A stretch of 14,627 nucleotides of DNA from an uncultured Bacilli bacterium (GTDB taxonomy: Bacteria > Bacillota_I > Bacilli_A > RF39 > UBA660). The position numbers and the translations under genes are program-made. Location: assembly GCA_944358225.1 (NCBI GenBank), contig CALVQP010000030.1, positions 1-14,627 of the forward strand, in the 5' to 3' direction. The notes beneath the pieces were generated by a model. That model made no database searches and was not told the origin of the DNA. It saw nothing but the letters and a program-made list of their open reading frames with translations. Positions 1 through 6,948 of this stretch are shown here, one piece after another. The stretch's first letter is position 1; every line of letters starts with the position of its first letter.

Positions 1-1
1 A

Positions 2-43
2 CCTCACAATTGCCCATAAATAAAGGGTTTGTGAGGCTTTTTT
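2..43 (+). terminator. Rho-independent terminator of a gene left of the window
   Basis: An 8-bp stem CCTCACAA/TTGTGAGG (2-9 with 29-36) is extended by CCC/GGG (13-15 with 25-27) around a 9-nt loop. It is followed by a run of six T (38-43). The T run lies on the right, so it ends plus-strand transcription entering from outside the window, convergent with gap. The gene it serves is not visible. Confidence 0.75.
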
Positions 44-96
44 AGGCTCCAACTGTCAAAGTTAAGATTATAAGTAAATTTTTTTAAATTAGCAAA

Positions 97-124
97 TTTA
101 AAAAGAAAGTGCAGAACTTTCTTT
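97..124 (-). terminator. Probable terminator of the nucleoside kinase-gap operon
   Basis: A 9-bp stem AAAGAAAGT/ACTTTCTTT (102-110 with 116-124) with a 5-nt loop begins within the gap stop codon. On the minus strand it runs into a short T-rich tail. The stem is AT-rich and the T tail is interrupted, so it may be weak. The stronger hairpin at 2-43 lies just beyond but has its T run on the other side. Confidence 0.45.
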
Positions 125-1130
125 ACATATCTAATTCACTTAGTTTTTTTAAAGTACGTAACATTTGCATTGTATAGCTCATTTCATTATCGTACCAAGC
201 AACTATTTTAACTAGTTGGCCGCTTTCAGTAGGCATTACTTTAGTAAGTAATCCATCAACTAAGGCACCTGCTTTTAGTCCGATAACATCACTAGAGACA
301 ATAGGATCTAATGTGAATTTTAAACTTGAAGATTCATTTTCTTGAAATAAGGCATTTATTTCTTCTACAGAAGTTTCTTTTTTTAATTCTAAAACAACAT
401 CTATTAATGAACCATCACTAACCGGTACACGATAAGCATTACCATCTAGTTTTCCTTTTAAGCTAGGGATTACTAAACCTATGGCACTAGCAGCTCCTGT
501 ACTGGCAGGAACAATATTTAAAGCTGCAGCACGTCCACGACGAGCTTTGATTCCTTTTTTGTGAGCTACATCTAAAGTAGCTTGATCGTTAGTATAGGCA
601 TGAACAGTACTCATAAAACCTTTTTTAATCCCAATATTATCTTCTATTACTTTTAAGACTGGGGCAAGACAATTTGTCGTACAAGAAGCGGCGGAAATAA
701 TCTCTTCGCTACCATTTAAAATATTATCATTAACGCCGTAGACAATTGTTTTAACATCTCCTTTAGCAGGCGCAGAGATGATTACTTTTTTTGCTCCGGC
801 CAAAAGATGTTTTTTAGCTTTATCTACTTCAGTAAATAAGCCTGTACATTCTAATACGATATCAACTTTTAGTGTATCCCAAGGAATAGCCTGAGGGTCT
901 TTTTCGTTAAATACACGAATTTTTTTACCTTTATAGATAATATTATTATCATCATATTTAATGTCATTAACTAAAAAATTACGATGATTAGAATCATATT
1001 TTAATAAATAAGCTAAATCTTCAGCAGGAGTCAAATCATTGATAGCTACAACATCTAAAGTATCATCATTTAAAAGCTCGCGAAAAGCTAAACGGCCGAT
1101 ACGACCAAAACCATTAATTCCTATTTTCAT
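123..1130 (-). CDS. gap: Glyceraldehyde-3-phosphate dehydrogenase (phosphorylating)
   Basis: Converts glyceraldehyde 3-phosphate, NAD+ and phosphate to 1,3-bisphosphoglycerate in cytosolic glycolysis. The 335-residue length is normal. The N-terminal Rossmann motif INGFGRIGR is at residues 5-13, and Asp32 (AIND) is the usual NAD-selecting acid. The catalytic segment SCTTNC gives Cys150, and STVHAYT gives His177. The C-terminal WYDNEMSY motif is at 312-319. The cofactor-site LDLPH of many NAD enzymes reads LDVAH (186-190), so Ala replaces the Pro; Asp32 still favours NAD, but cofactor choice is not certain from sequence. The ATG is preceded by AGAGGAAAA. It lies 15 nt downstream of the nucleoside kinase gene and is probably co-transcribed with it. 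No second gap copy is visible here. Confidence 0.97.
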   Translation of the reverse strand: MKIGINGFGRIGRLAFRELLNDDTLDVVAINDLTPAEDLAYLLKYDSNHRNFLVNDIKYDDNNIIYKGKKIRVFNEKDPQAIPWDTLKVDIVLECTGLFTEVDKAKKHLLAGAKKVIISAPAKGDVKTIVYGVNDNILNGSEEIISAASCTTNCLAPVLKVIEDNIGIKKGFMSTVHAYTNDQATLDVAHKKGIKARRGRAAALNIVPASTGAASAIGLVIPSLKGKLDGNAYRVPVSDGSLIDVVLELKKETSVEEINALFQENESSSLKFTLDPIVSSDVIGLKAGALVDGLLTKVMPTESGQLVKIVAWYDNEMSYTMQMLRTLKKLSELDM

Positions 1131-1145
1131 TTATTTTTCCTCTTT

Positions 1146-2786
1146 CTATTTAAATATACTTCCTCCGATAAATTCTCTTAAGAAAGAATCTTGACTAATG
1201 TATTCGGAAGGAATGGGATAAAAGATTTTTAAAAATTCAATTAATCTATTAGCCTCATCATAGGCACTACTAGTTATATCAACTGAATATAATAGCGGTT
1301 CAACATACACCCTTAGTACCCCTACTTCATAGATTAATGAAGTATTAATAACCGTATCTACATTACCCATGAATGGGAAAATATTTTTTTCTTCACCTTC
1401 ACGAACATTTTCCCATGTATTTAAAGTAACAGTTGGGCTGACGCCACGACTTTGATTATCTCGAACAATCCTTCTTAAAAGGCGAAGATCAATTGTAGAC
1501 ATATGATTGTGACGATCAATGGATAGCGTTTGAAAAGGGGAAACATATATTTTATATACCTTTTTTAAATCAATTATATTTACTAATTTATCGTTTAAAG
1601 CATGTAAGCCTTCTATAATAATAATTGTTTGATCATTTATTTTGGTAGGATGAATATCATAAACTTTTTTACCTAAAACAAAATCGTATTTAGGTAAATA
1701 CACTTCTTCTTTTTTTAAAATACTACTAAGATTATCATTGAAAAGTTTTAAATCTAAAAGTTCTAAATTTTCAAATTCCCGATTTTTTACTTTTTCTGGA
1801 GGCATTTGAATTTGATCCAGATAATAATCGTCTAATGATATATTTAATATATTTATTCCTAGAGTTTCTAAGGCAAGGGATAGTTTTTTACTGGTAGTAG
1901 TTTTTCCTGATGAAGATGGTCCAGCGATAAAAACAACTTTGATATTTTTGCGATTATAAATTGTGTGAGCAGTATTTAAAATAATATCTTGAAAATATAA
2001 TTCATTCATCATGATGAAATCTTTAATTTTATTGTGAGCTACTAAATAATTAACATCACATACATCTTTGACGCCTAAGCGATTAGACCATAACTTATAA
2101 TCTTCAAAAGCTTTCATGTTTAGAGGATAATGTTTATAAGTAGGCACATAAATTTTAGGGCCAATCACCGGAAATAATAAAACGAATTTATTTTTTTCCA
2201 GATATACGATATCATATTTATTTAAAACTCCTGTTGAATAAGGCATGCTAGTATAAAAGTAGTTATAGTATTTTTTTAATTTATATAAATGAACATAAAT
2301 ATTGGATACATTTTGGATATTTTGGGCTTTTTCATAATTGGCAATCTTTTTATAATAAGTTATCGCATCTTTTTTGGAAACATTTACTTTAGTTATTGGC
2401 AGATCAGCACTTATTATTTCTTGCATCTTGTCTTTGATGATTTTAACATCTTGATCACTAAATTCTTTATAATTATTGATAGAAAAACAAATGCCTTTAT
2501 CAATAGAATGTTCGAAATTAACTTCTAATTTCTGGCCAAATAACTCATAAATAGAAGCAATTAAAACAAATTTTAACCCACTTTTATAAATTTTATTACC
2601 ATCTTCATCATTAGGATATAAAAAGATAACTTGATCATTAGCCTCAACACTATCATTCATCGGCACTATTTCGTTATTAACTTTAACGCCAACAACGGTA
2701 TTTAAAAATGAATATTGTTTGACTAAATCAATTATAGTTGTGTTTTGGGGTACTTCAATTTCTTTGTTATTTAATATTATTTTCAT
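1146..2786 (-). CDS. Nucleoside (uridine-type) kinase with TGS and ThrRS-like N-terminal domains
   Basis: A 546-residue protein of the uridine kinase/phosphoribulokinase P-loop family fused to an N-terminal half resembling threonyl-tRNA synthetase. Residues 1-60 look like a TGS domain (LNNKEIEVPQNTTIIDLV). Residues about 65-225 match the position of the ThrRS second additional domain, but the HxxxH editing motif is not seen. The kinase half has Walker A GPSSSGKTT at 289-297, the acidic substrate loop LDDYY at 318-322, and IEGLHAL at 391-397. By family, it should phosphorylate a nucleoside such as uridine using a nucleoside triphosphate; the true substrate is unproven. The ATG follows AGAGGGAAAGAT. 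It is the first gene of a two-gene operon with gap. The kinase fold is certain, the substrate is not. Confidence 0.88.
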   Translation of the reverse strand: MKIILNNKEIEVPQNTTIIDLVKQYSFLNTVVGVKVNNEIVPMNDSVEANDQVIFLYPNDEDGNKIYKSGLKFVLIASIYELFGQKLEVNFEHSIDKGICFSINNYKEFSDQDVKIIKDKMQEIISADLPITKVNVSKKDAITYYKKIANYEKAQNIQNVSNIYVHLYKLKKYYNYFYTSMPYSTGVLNKYDIVYLEKNKFVLLFPVIGPKIYVPTYKHYPLNMKAFEDYKLWSNRLGVKDVCDVNYLVAHNKIKDFIMMNELYFQDIILNTAHTIYNRKNIKVVFIAGPSSSGKTTTSKKLSLALETLGINILNISLDDYYLDQIQMPPEKVKNREFENLELLDLKLFNDNLSSILKKEEVYLPKYDFVLGKKVYDIHPTKINDQTIIIIEGLHALNDKLVNIIDLKKVYKIYVSPFQTLSIDRHNHMSTIDLRLLRRIVRDNQSRGVSPTVTLNTWENVREGEEKNIFPFMGNVDTVINTSLIYEVGVLRVYVEPLLYSVDITSSAYDEANRLIEFLKIFYPIPSEYISQDSFLREFIGGSIFK

Positions 2787-2812
2787 ATCTTTCCCTCTTT
2801 ATTCTAGATACA

Positions 2813-2841
2813 ATTTTATCAAAAAAATATAAAGATAGCAA
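2813..2841 (-). promoter_or_regulatory. Promoter of nucleoside kinase-gap operon
   Basis: On the minus strand TTGCTA (2836-2841) and TAAAAT (2813-2818) are separated by 17 nt, and the predicted start site gives a short leader carrying the ribosome site. The -35 overlaps a perfect 10-bp palindrome AGCAATTGCT (2837-2846), which could be an operator or chance. Confidence 0.5.
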
Positions 2842-2875
2842 TTGCTTTTATTTTATGATTAAGATAAAAAATTTG

Positions 2876-2906
2876 TTGACAAGTGTTGATTAATTTTAGT
2901 TATAAA
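2876..2906 (+). promoter_or_regulatory. Promoter of clpP
   Basis: A consensus TTGACA (2876-2881) is followed by TATAAA (2901-2906; spacing 19) or the overlapping TTATAA (2900-2905; spacing 18). The ribosome site AGGTGA lies at 2935-2940. No clear CtsR heptad pair or CIRCE element was seen, so stress control of the usual Bacillota type is not supported by the sequence. Confidence 0.55.
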
Positions 2907-2944
2907 ATTTATGATTTTTTACTAATATAATATTAGGTGATCAA

Positions 2945-3514
2945 ATGAACTTAATACCATATGTAGTAGAAAGAAATTTAAATAGTGAACGCAGTTATGA
3001 TTTATATTCGCGCTTGTTATCTGATCGAATTGTTTTTTTAACAGGAGAAATTACTGATGAATCAGCTAATATTATCGTAAGTGAACTACTATATTTAGAT
3101 TCTTTAAATAATGAAGATATATGTTTATATATAAACAGTCCAGGTGGCTCAGTAACAGCTGGTTTTAGTATTTATGATACAATAAACTTTATTAAAAGTG
3201 ATGTAAAAACCATTGTTATCGGTCTTGCCGCTTCGATGGCCGCTTTTTTACTAGCTAGTGGCACTAAAGGTAAGAGGTGTGCATTAAAAAATAGCGAAGT
3301 AATGATTCACCAACCACTGGGAGGAGCCAAAGGACAAGCAACAGAAATTGAAATTGCCGCTAAGCGAATTTTAAAATTAAAAAATAAACTTAATATTATG
3401 CTAGCCGACATGAGTGGTCAAAGCTTAAAAAAAATTAGAAAAGATACTGAGCGTGACAACTTTATGGATGCAAAAGAAGCGTTAGAATATGGTTTAATAG
3501 ATGAAATTTTATAA
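2945..3514 (+). CDS. clpP: ATP-dependent Clp protease proteolytic subunit ClpP
   Basis: The serine protease chamber that degrades unfolded or tagged proteins delivered by ClpX/ClpC-type unfoldases in the cytosol. At 189 residues it is slightly shorter than typical (about 195). The catalytic triad is Ser97 in GLAASMA (93-99), His122 in MIHQP (120-124) and Asp171 in TERDNFM (168-174). The oxyanion segment NSPGGSV is at 64-70. The N-terminus (MNLIPYVVE) matches the family's start with essentially no propeptide. It stands alone between divergent and convergent neighbours, with its own promoter and a two-way terminator. SmpB, coded elsewhere in this window, supports the tmRNA system that supplies ClpP substrates. 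Confidence 0.97.
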   Translation: MNLIPYVVERNLNSERSYDLYSRLLSDRIVFLTGEITDESANIIVSELLYLDSLNNEDICLYINSPGGSVTAGFSIYDTINFIKSDVKTIVIGLAASMAAFLLASGTKGKRCALKNSEVMIHQPLGGAKGQATEIEIAAKRILKLKNKLNIMLADMSGQSLKKIRKDTERDNFMDAKEALEYGLIDEIL

Positions 3515-3521
3515 TAGATTT

Positions 3522-3555
3522 AAAAAATATCAATTTTAGTCATTGATATTTTTTT
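3522..3555. terminator. Two-way terminator shared by clpP and whiA
   Basis: A perfect 13-bp stem (3522-3534 with 3542-3554) with a 7-nt loop has an A run on the left arm and a T run on the right, so it gives a T tail on either strand. It starts 7 nt after the clpP stop and covers the whiA stop codon and last codons. The stem has only two G-C positions (3531/3545 is one clear pair), so strength depends on the long A/T arms. Confidence 0.7.
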
Positions 3556-4471
3556 CTTTATGTTTTTTTACTATATTTTTTATTTTTATAAAACAATGAT
3601 TGATACCCGATTTTCCAATTGGTTTATTAGTTTCTAAACTAACTATTTTAGCTAATTCTACATAGGAACTTTCCGGATATTTTTCACGATATTTTAAAAC
3701 ATCTTTAGTTCTATCATCTAAAAGATCGACTAGATTATGCTCCTTTAAATATTTAATATCATTTAATTGTTTTAAACCGGTATTAATAGATTTTTCATAG
3801 TTGGCTATATCACAATTATTTAATCTATTAACCATATTTTTATGATCTCGATAAATTCTAATGTCTTCAAAATAGAACATGTTATTTATCGCATTAAACA
3901 TTTTTAATAAATCACTAATTTCTTCGGCACTCTTTAAATAAATCATATATTTATTACTTCTTTTTAGAACTTTCGCCGATAAATTTAATTCTTTTAAAAG
4001 CTTTTGAATGTATAAAGCATCTTTTTTTAAAGATACAACAAATTCTAAATGATAGCCACTAGTTTTGGGATCATTGATACTGCCACAGGCTAAAAATAAT
4101 CCTTTGATAAAGGAAATTTTATCCTCTTTAGTCTCTAAGAAATATTCCTGAGGATTAGTTTTTTTATTGTTTTTATAAATATTTAAATCTTCTAAAATAA
4201 ACTTAATATTTTCTTTTATTTCTAATATATATATTTGTTTGACACGAAAACGTTTTTGATTACGAACTATAACATTAATATTGATATGATATATTTCTTT
4301 AATAATTTTATATATTCTTCTAGCAACAGAAGCATTTTCGATGACTAAAGTTATAGCCTGAGAAGAAATTTTAGCATCATAGCGAATGAAAGCAGATAAT
4401 TCGGTTAGAACAATTACTTTGTCATAATCCAATTTAGATATTTCTTCTTTAATGCGTGTTGTAAAAGTCAT
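3536..4471 (-). CDS. whiA: WhiA-family DNA-binding regulator (DUF199)
   Basis: A 311-residue WhiA protein: an N-terminal half related to LAGLIDADG homing endonucleases but acting as a regulator, then a C-terminal helix-turn-helix. In Bacillota and actinobacteria it affects cell division or sporulation genes. Family signatures are GLFLACGSINDPK (124-136), NCDIANYEKS (219-228), and the C-terminal SGINH (288-292). The conserved HRLRK segment after SGIN instead reads HCFIK (292-296), which is unusual. The gene follows yvcK with one nucleotide between stop and ATG. Its ribosome site GGAAGA lies in the yvcK 3' end, so translation is probably coupled. Its 3' end forms half of a terminator. Family assignment is firm; the regulated genes are unknown. 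Confidence 0.93.
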   Translation of the reverse strand: MTFTTRIKEEISKLDYDKVIVLTELSAFIRYDAKISSQAITLVIENASVARRIYKIIKEIYHININVIVRNQKRFRVKQIYILEIKENIKFILEDLNIYKNNKKTNPQEYFLETKEDKISFIKGLFLACGSINDPKTSGYHLEFVVSLKKDALYIQKLLKELNLSAKVLKRSNKYMIYLKSAEEISDLLKMFNAINNMFYFEDIRIYRDHKNMVNRLNNCDIANYEKSINTGLKQLNDIKYLKEHNLVDLLDDRTKDVLKYREKYPESSYVELAKIVSLETNKPIGKSGINHCFIKIKNIVKKHKEKNIND

Positions 4472-4472
4472 A

Positions 4473-5420
4473 TTATTCTTCCATTAAGTAAGAAAATATT
4501 AAATATGCTGTTTTTAATGTATCGTGGCGTAAAACATTATCCTCTATTTTATAGATTTTATCACTAATTAGTTTCACTTTTAATTTTTCGATTTGTTTGG
4601 CATCTAACATAACCGGATCTTTTTGTTCTTCAGAAGCATATTTTTTAACTAAATAAGCGGACATCTTAGCATTATTAGCAATAACAGCATCTAAACCAGC
4701 TTCTCCTAAATATTTTTGAAATACTTTTATGTGGTCACTAACTTTATATTCATCTGTTTCTCCTGGTTGCGTAACGAGGTTACAAACATATAAGGTTTTA
4801 GCTTTAGAGCTATTAATAGCTTCTTGAATTTGGGGAAGCACTAGATGAGGCAAGATAGAAGTATATAAGGAACCACAAGAAAAAATGATTAAATCAGCTT
4901 TTTCGATCGCTTTAAAAATATCAGGGTTAATCTTAAATTTTTTATCATAAAATATTTCTTCAATTTTACAACCTGATTCAGTTATTTGGGATTCGCCAAT
5001 TATATATTCTCCCTTGTTGGTTTTACCAATTAAGTCAACAGGTTCATCAGTTAAAGGTAGAATAGTTCCCTGAATATCAAATAAACGACATAATACAGGA
5101 ATTGCATGAGCAAAATCTCCTTTGATGTCTAATAAAGCTGTTAATAAAAGATTTTTTATCGAATGGTTATCTAAACTACTATTTGTTTTAAAGCGATAGT
5201 TTAATAATTCGGTATTATCTTTATCAGTATTGGCCATCGCAGTCATGACTTTTGTTATATCACCAACAGCTGGAATATCAAATTCTTTTCTTAAGGCTCC
5301 AGTACTACGACCATTATCAGCTACACTAACTACAGCAGTAACATTAATAGGAAATAATTTTAATCCCTTAAGTAATTGGGAAAGACCACTTCCCCCTCCA
5401 AATATAACGACATTTTTCAA
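4473..5420 (-). CDS. yvcK: GlmR/YvcK, UDP-sugar-binding cell-wall and gluconeogenesis factor
   Basis: A CofD-like fold protein. In B. subtilis, GlmR binds UDP-GlcNAc and promotes GlmS-dependent precursor flow; the role here is by family. I choose the TTG at 5420 (315 residues; MKNVVIFGGGSG) because AGGTGAT sits 4 nt before it. An in-frame GTG at 5429 would lie inside that ribosome site and has none of its own. Seen motifs are GGGSGLSQLL (residues 8-17), VADNGRSTGALR (33-44), VGDI, FKTNSSLDNHS, GSLYTSILPHL (184-194) and NVLRHDTLK near the C-terminus. VADNGRSTG has Arg where the usual motif is VADDGGSSG. SCGSLYTS replaces the usual GPGSLYTS. whiA follows directly; rapZ, the common upstream partner, is not here. 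A terminator upstream implies its own promoter in 5430-5480. I see only a weak candidate there, TATACA-17-TATAAT at 5437-5465, placed too close to the start. Confidence 0.93.
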   Translation of the reverse strand: MKNVVIFGGGSGLSQLLKGLKLFPINVTAVVSVADNGRSTGALRKEFDIPAVGDITKVMTAMANTDKDNTELLNYRFKTNSSLDNHSIKNLLLTALLDIKGDFAHAIPVLCRLFDIQGTILPLTDEPVDLIGKTNKGEYIIGESQITESGCKIEEIFYDKKFKINPDIFKAIEKADLIIFSCGSLYTSILPHLVLPQIQEAINSSKAKTLYVCNLVTQPGETDEYKVSDHIKVFQKYLGEAGLDAVIANNAKMSAYLVKKYASEEQKDPVMLDAKQIEKLKVKLISDKIYKIEDNVLRHDTLKTAYLIFSYLMEE

Positions 5421-5424
5421 GTTA

Positions 5425-5431
5425 ATCACCT
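5425..5431 (-). promoter_or_regulatory. Ribosome site deciding the yvcK start
   Basis: The minus strand reads AGGTGATTAAC then TTG. The same AGGTGA core precedes the starts of clpP (2935-2940) and cdaR (8310-8315), so it is a reused ribosome site in this genome. It points to the TTG at 5420 rather than the overlapping GTG at 5429. Confidence 0.65.
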
Positions 5432-5480
5432 ACATAATTATATGATATCACATTGTTTTTGTATATACTATTTTTTTTTA

Positions 5481-5514
5481 GAATGAAAAATACTACTTAC
5501 TTAAAGCAGTATTT
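5481..5514 (-). terminator. Terminator of the lipoprotein gene
   Basis: An 11-bp stem (5488-5498 with 5504-5514, one G-U pair) with a 5-nt loop is followed on the minus strand by T5. It overlaps the last codons and stop of the lipoprotein gene. It separates that gene from yvcK downstream. Confidence 0.6.
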
Positions 5515-6614
5515 CCCATTGATTGAGCAATTGTCATCATTTCATCAGTTGATAAATTAGAACTTGTTAAATAGTAGTCGATATTATTAGCACTCCATGA
5601 TAAAGTGTTATCAGATAAAGCGGCAATAGTATTACTAAGTATTAAAGGATCTCCACTAACCGGTATAACTTCAAATTCTTTAGACACTTCAGATGCTTCT
5701 TCAACTAAAACGAACGATTTGTCCCCATTAAAAGTCAAAATAGTTCGATCTGTAGTTTCATCAGTTATTTGATCTTTACTTTTTAAATAAGTGTTTTTAG
5801 GAACATATAAAGGATATATAATATCACTTAAAGCCGAAGTTTCTTCGCTATTTTCTTGTTCTTCTTGTTTACAAGTTTCTTCATTATCTTGACATTCATT
5901 TGTAGTTTCGTTTTTACAACTATTATCTTGACAATTAGTATTTTGTTTTGAATCAGTTGTTTCGGTTGTATTTTCTTCTTTTATAGTATCTTCTTGTTGC
6001 GTAATTAAAGTTTGAAGTTCAAAATGATCCTCATCATATTTAGCTTTATAATCCAAATTATTAATAGTTACTTTAATCTTTTCGTTCTGCTCTTCATCAT
6101 AAACTATTACTTGTTTTAAATTCATTTTTTTATCAAAATAAAGATTTTGTTCTACTAAGGTTTTATTGTGTGGGTAATTTACTTTAGAAGTTACAATGTA
6201 ATTATCATTTTCTTCTTTGAAACTAGCTTCTTGATCATTTTGTAAATCATTTAATAAGGATGATAGAATATAAGATTGTGATGAATTATCTGGCCAACTA
6301 CTTTCAAATTTGAAACTTTTGTTTAAACTAGGCGTTACGACATATACTTCTTCGTCATTTTTTAAAATTATTTGTTCATGATTATTGTTTTGATTGACCA
6401 TACTAACTTTATATTTATCTTCTTTTTGATAATTAACCACGATATCATATTTAAAAGTATCTTCGTTATTGTATATTTCCATTAGTCCTTTTAGTTCATA
6501 AGCTTTAGAAGAAGTTACTTTGTCTTTAAATTCGTTTTTAATTTTAGTTATATCCATCTTGCCACAACTACATGTTAAAAGGATACAAACAAGTAATAAA
6601 ACTATCTTTTTCAT
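5493..6614 (-). CDS. Secreted lipoprotein, LolA/RseB-like with a cysteine-bearing acidic linker
   Basis: A 373-residue predicted lipoprotein of unknown role. The signal MKKIVLLLVCILL ends in LTCSC, so either Cys15 or Cys17 could be the lipidated residue; neither fits the lipobox ideally. Residues about 20-205 are a run of short strands (ELKGLMEIYNNEDTF, KYKVSMV, EEVYVVTPSLNKSFKF) typical of the LolA/RseB-like fold seen in Gram-positive lipoproteins. Residues about 206-260 form a Glu/Asn/Thr/Gln-rich linker with Cys228, Cys233, Cys241 and Cys248. A compact C-terminal domain (about 262-373), ending LSTDEMMTIAQSM, resembles DUF4367-type modules. Ribosome site AAGGAAAG. It is divergent from the DUF378 gene and has its own terminator. 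Secretion is well supported, the fold is a similarity judgement, and no function is claimed. Confidence 0.7.
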   Translation of the reverse strand: MKKIVLLLVCILLTCSCGKMDITKIKNEFKDKVTSSKAYELKGLMEIYNNEDTFKYDIVVNYQKEDKYKVSMVNQNNNHEQIILKNDEEVYVVTPSLNKSFKFESSWPDNSSQSYILSSLLNDLQNDQEASFKEENDNYIVTSKVNYPHNKTLVEQNLYFDKKMNLKQVIVYDEEQNEKIKVTINNLDYKAKYDEDHFELQTLITQQEDTIKEENTTETTDSKQNTNCQDNSCKNETTNECQDNEETCKQEEQENSEETSALSDIIYPLYVPKNTYLKSKDQITDETTDRTILTFNGDKSFVLVEEASEVSKEFEVIPVSGDPLILSNTIAALSDNTLSWSANNIDYYLTSSNLSTDEMMTIAQSMGNTALSK

Positions 6615-6630
6615 AAATCACTTTCCTTTT

Positions 6631-6703
6631 CTAGTTAATTATATTATTATGTTTTTTTTATATTCATGTATATTTTTAATTGCTTGGGTCATAATAAAAC
6701 TAG
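6631..6703. promoter_or_regulatory. Divergent control region between lipoprotein and DUF378 genes
   Basis: The 104-nt gap holds a minus-strand TATAAT (6638-6643) toward the lipoprotein and a plus-strand CATAAT (6690-6695) toward DUF378. Neither has a good -35. CTAGTT (6631-6636) and AACTAG (6698-6703) form the ends of an imperfect inverted repeat around both -10 boxes. The DUF378 ribosome site GAGGAGGA is at 6708-6715. Confidence 0.35.
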
Positions 6704-6718
6704 AAATGAGGAGGATTT

Positions 6719-6919
6719 ATGGAAACATTACAGAAAATAGCATTAACATTATGTATTATCGGTGCTTTAAACTGGGCATTTGTTGGGTTATTTGATTTTA
6801 ACTTAGTGTCTTCTTTGTTTGGAGCAGATTCGGTTCTTACTAATGTTATATATGTTTTAATTGGTATTTGCGGAGCTCTAAATATTGGAATTCTATTTAT
6901 GCATTTAAGAAATGAATAA
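6719..6919 (+). CDS. Small DUF378 (YuzA-like) membrane protein
   Basis: A 66-residue protein with two membrane segments (about 5-26 and 40-62) separated by a short loop (FDFNLVSSLFGADS). It matches the DUF378 family pattern: an early IGALNWAFVGLFDFN motif (14-28) and a glycine in the second helix (IGICGALN). The family is widespread in bacteria and has no established function. The ATG follows a near-perfect ribosome site GAGGAGGA. It is the only gene of its transcript, lying between a divergent lipoprotein gene and convergent cdaR, and ends in a strong two-way terminator. Confidence 0.9.
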   Translation: METLQKIALTLCIIGALNWAFVGLFDFNLVSSLFGADSVLTNVIYVLIGICGALNIGILFMHLRNE

Positions 6920-6948
6920 AACCTAATTGAAAATCAATTAGGTTTTTA
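6918..6948. terminator. Two-way terminator shared by DUF378 and cdaR
   Basis: A perfect 13-bp stem (6918-6930 with 6934-6946) with an AAA loop has T5 on the plus strand and T4 on the minus strand. It starts within the DUF378 stop codon and ends just before the cdaR stop codon. It therefore ends the cdaA-cdaR transcript before any glmM gene. Confidence 0.88.

Noticed and set aside
2289..2528. Plus-strand 79-residue frame
   Set aside because: Antisense to the well-supported nucleoside kinase, with no ribosome site; a reading shadow.
2876..2944. CtsR or CIRCE heat-shock operator before clpP
   Set aside because: TGTTGA occurs twice near the -35, but no tandem GGTCAAA heptads or long inverted repeat is present.
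5230..5445. Plus-strand 71-residue frame
   Set aside because: Antisense to yvcK motifs, with no ribosome site.
6520..6795. Plus-strand 91-residue frame crossing into the DUF378 gene
   Set aside because: Overlaps the lipoprotein's start and the DUF378 gene in another frame, whereas DUF378 has a strong ribosome site.
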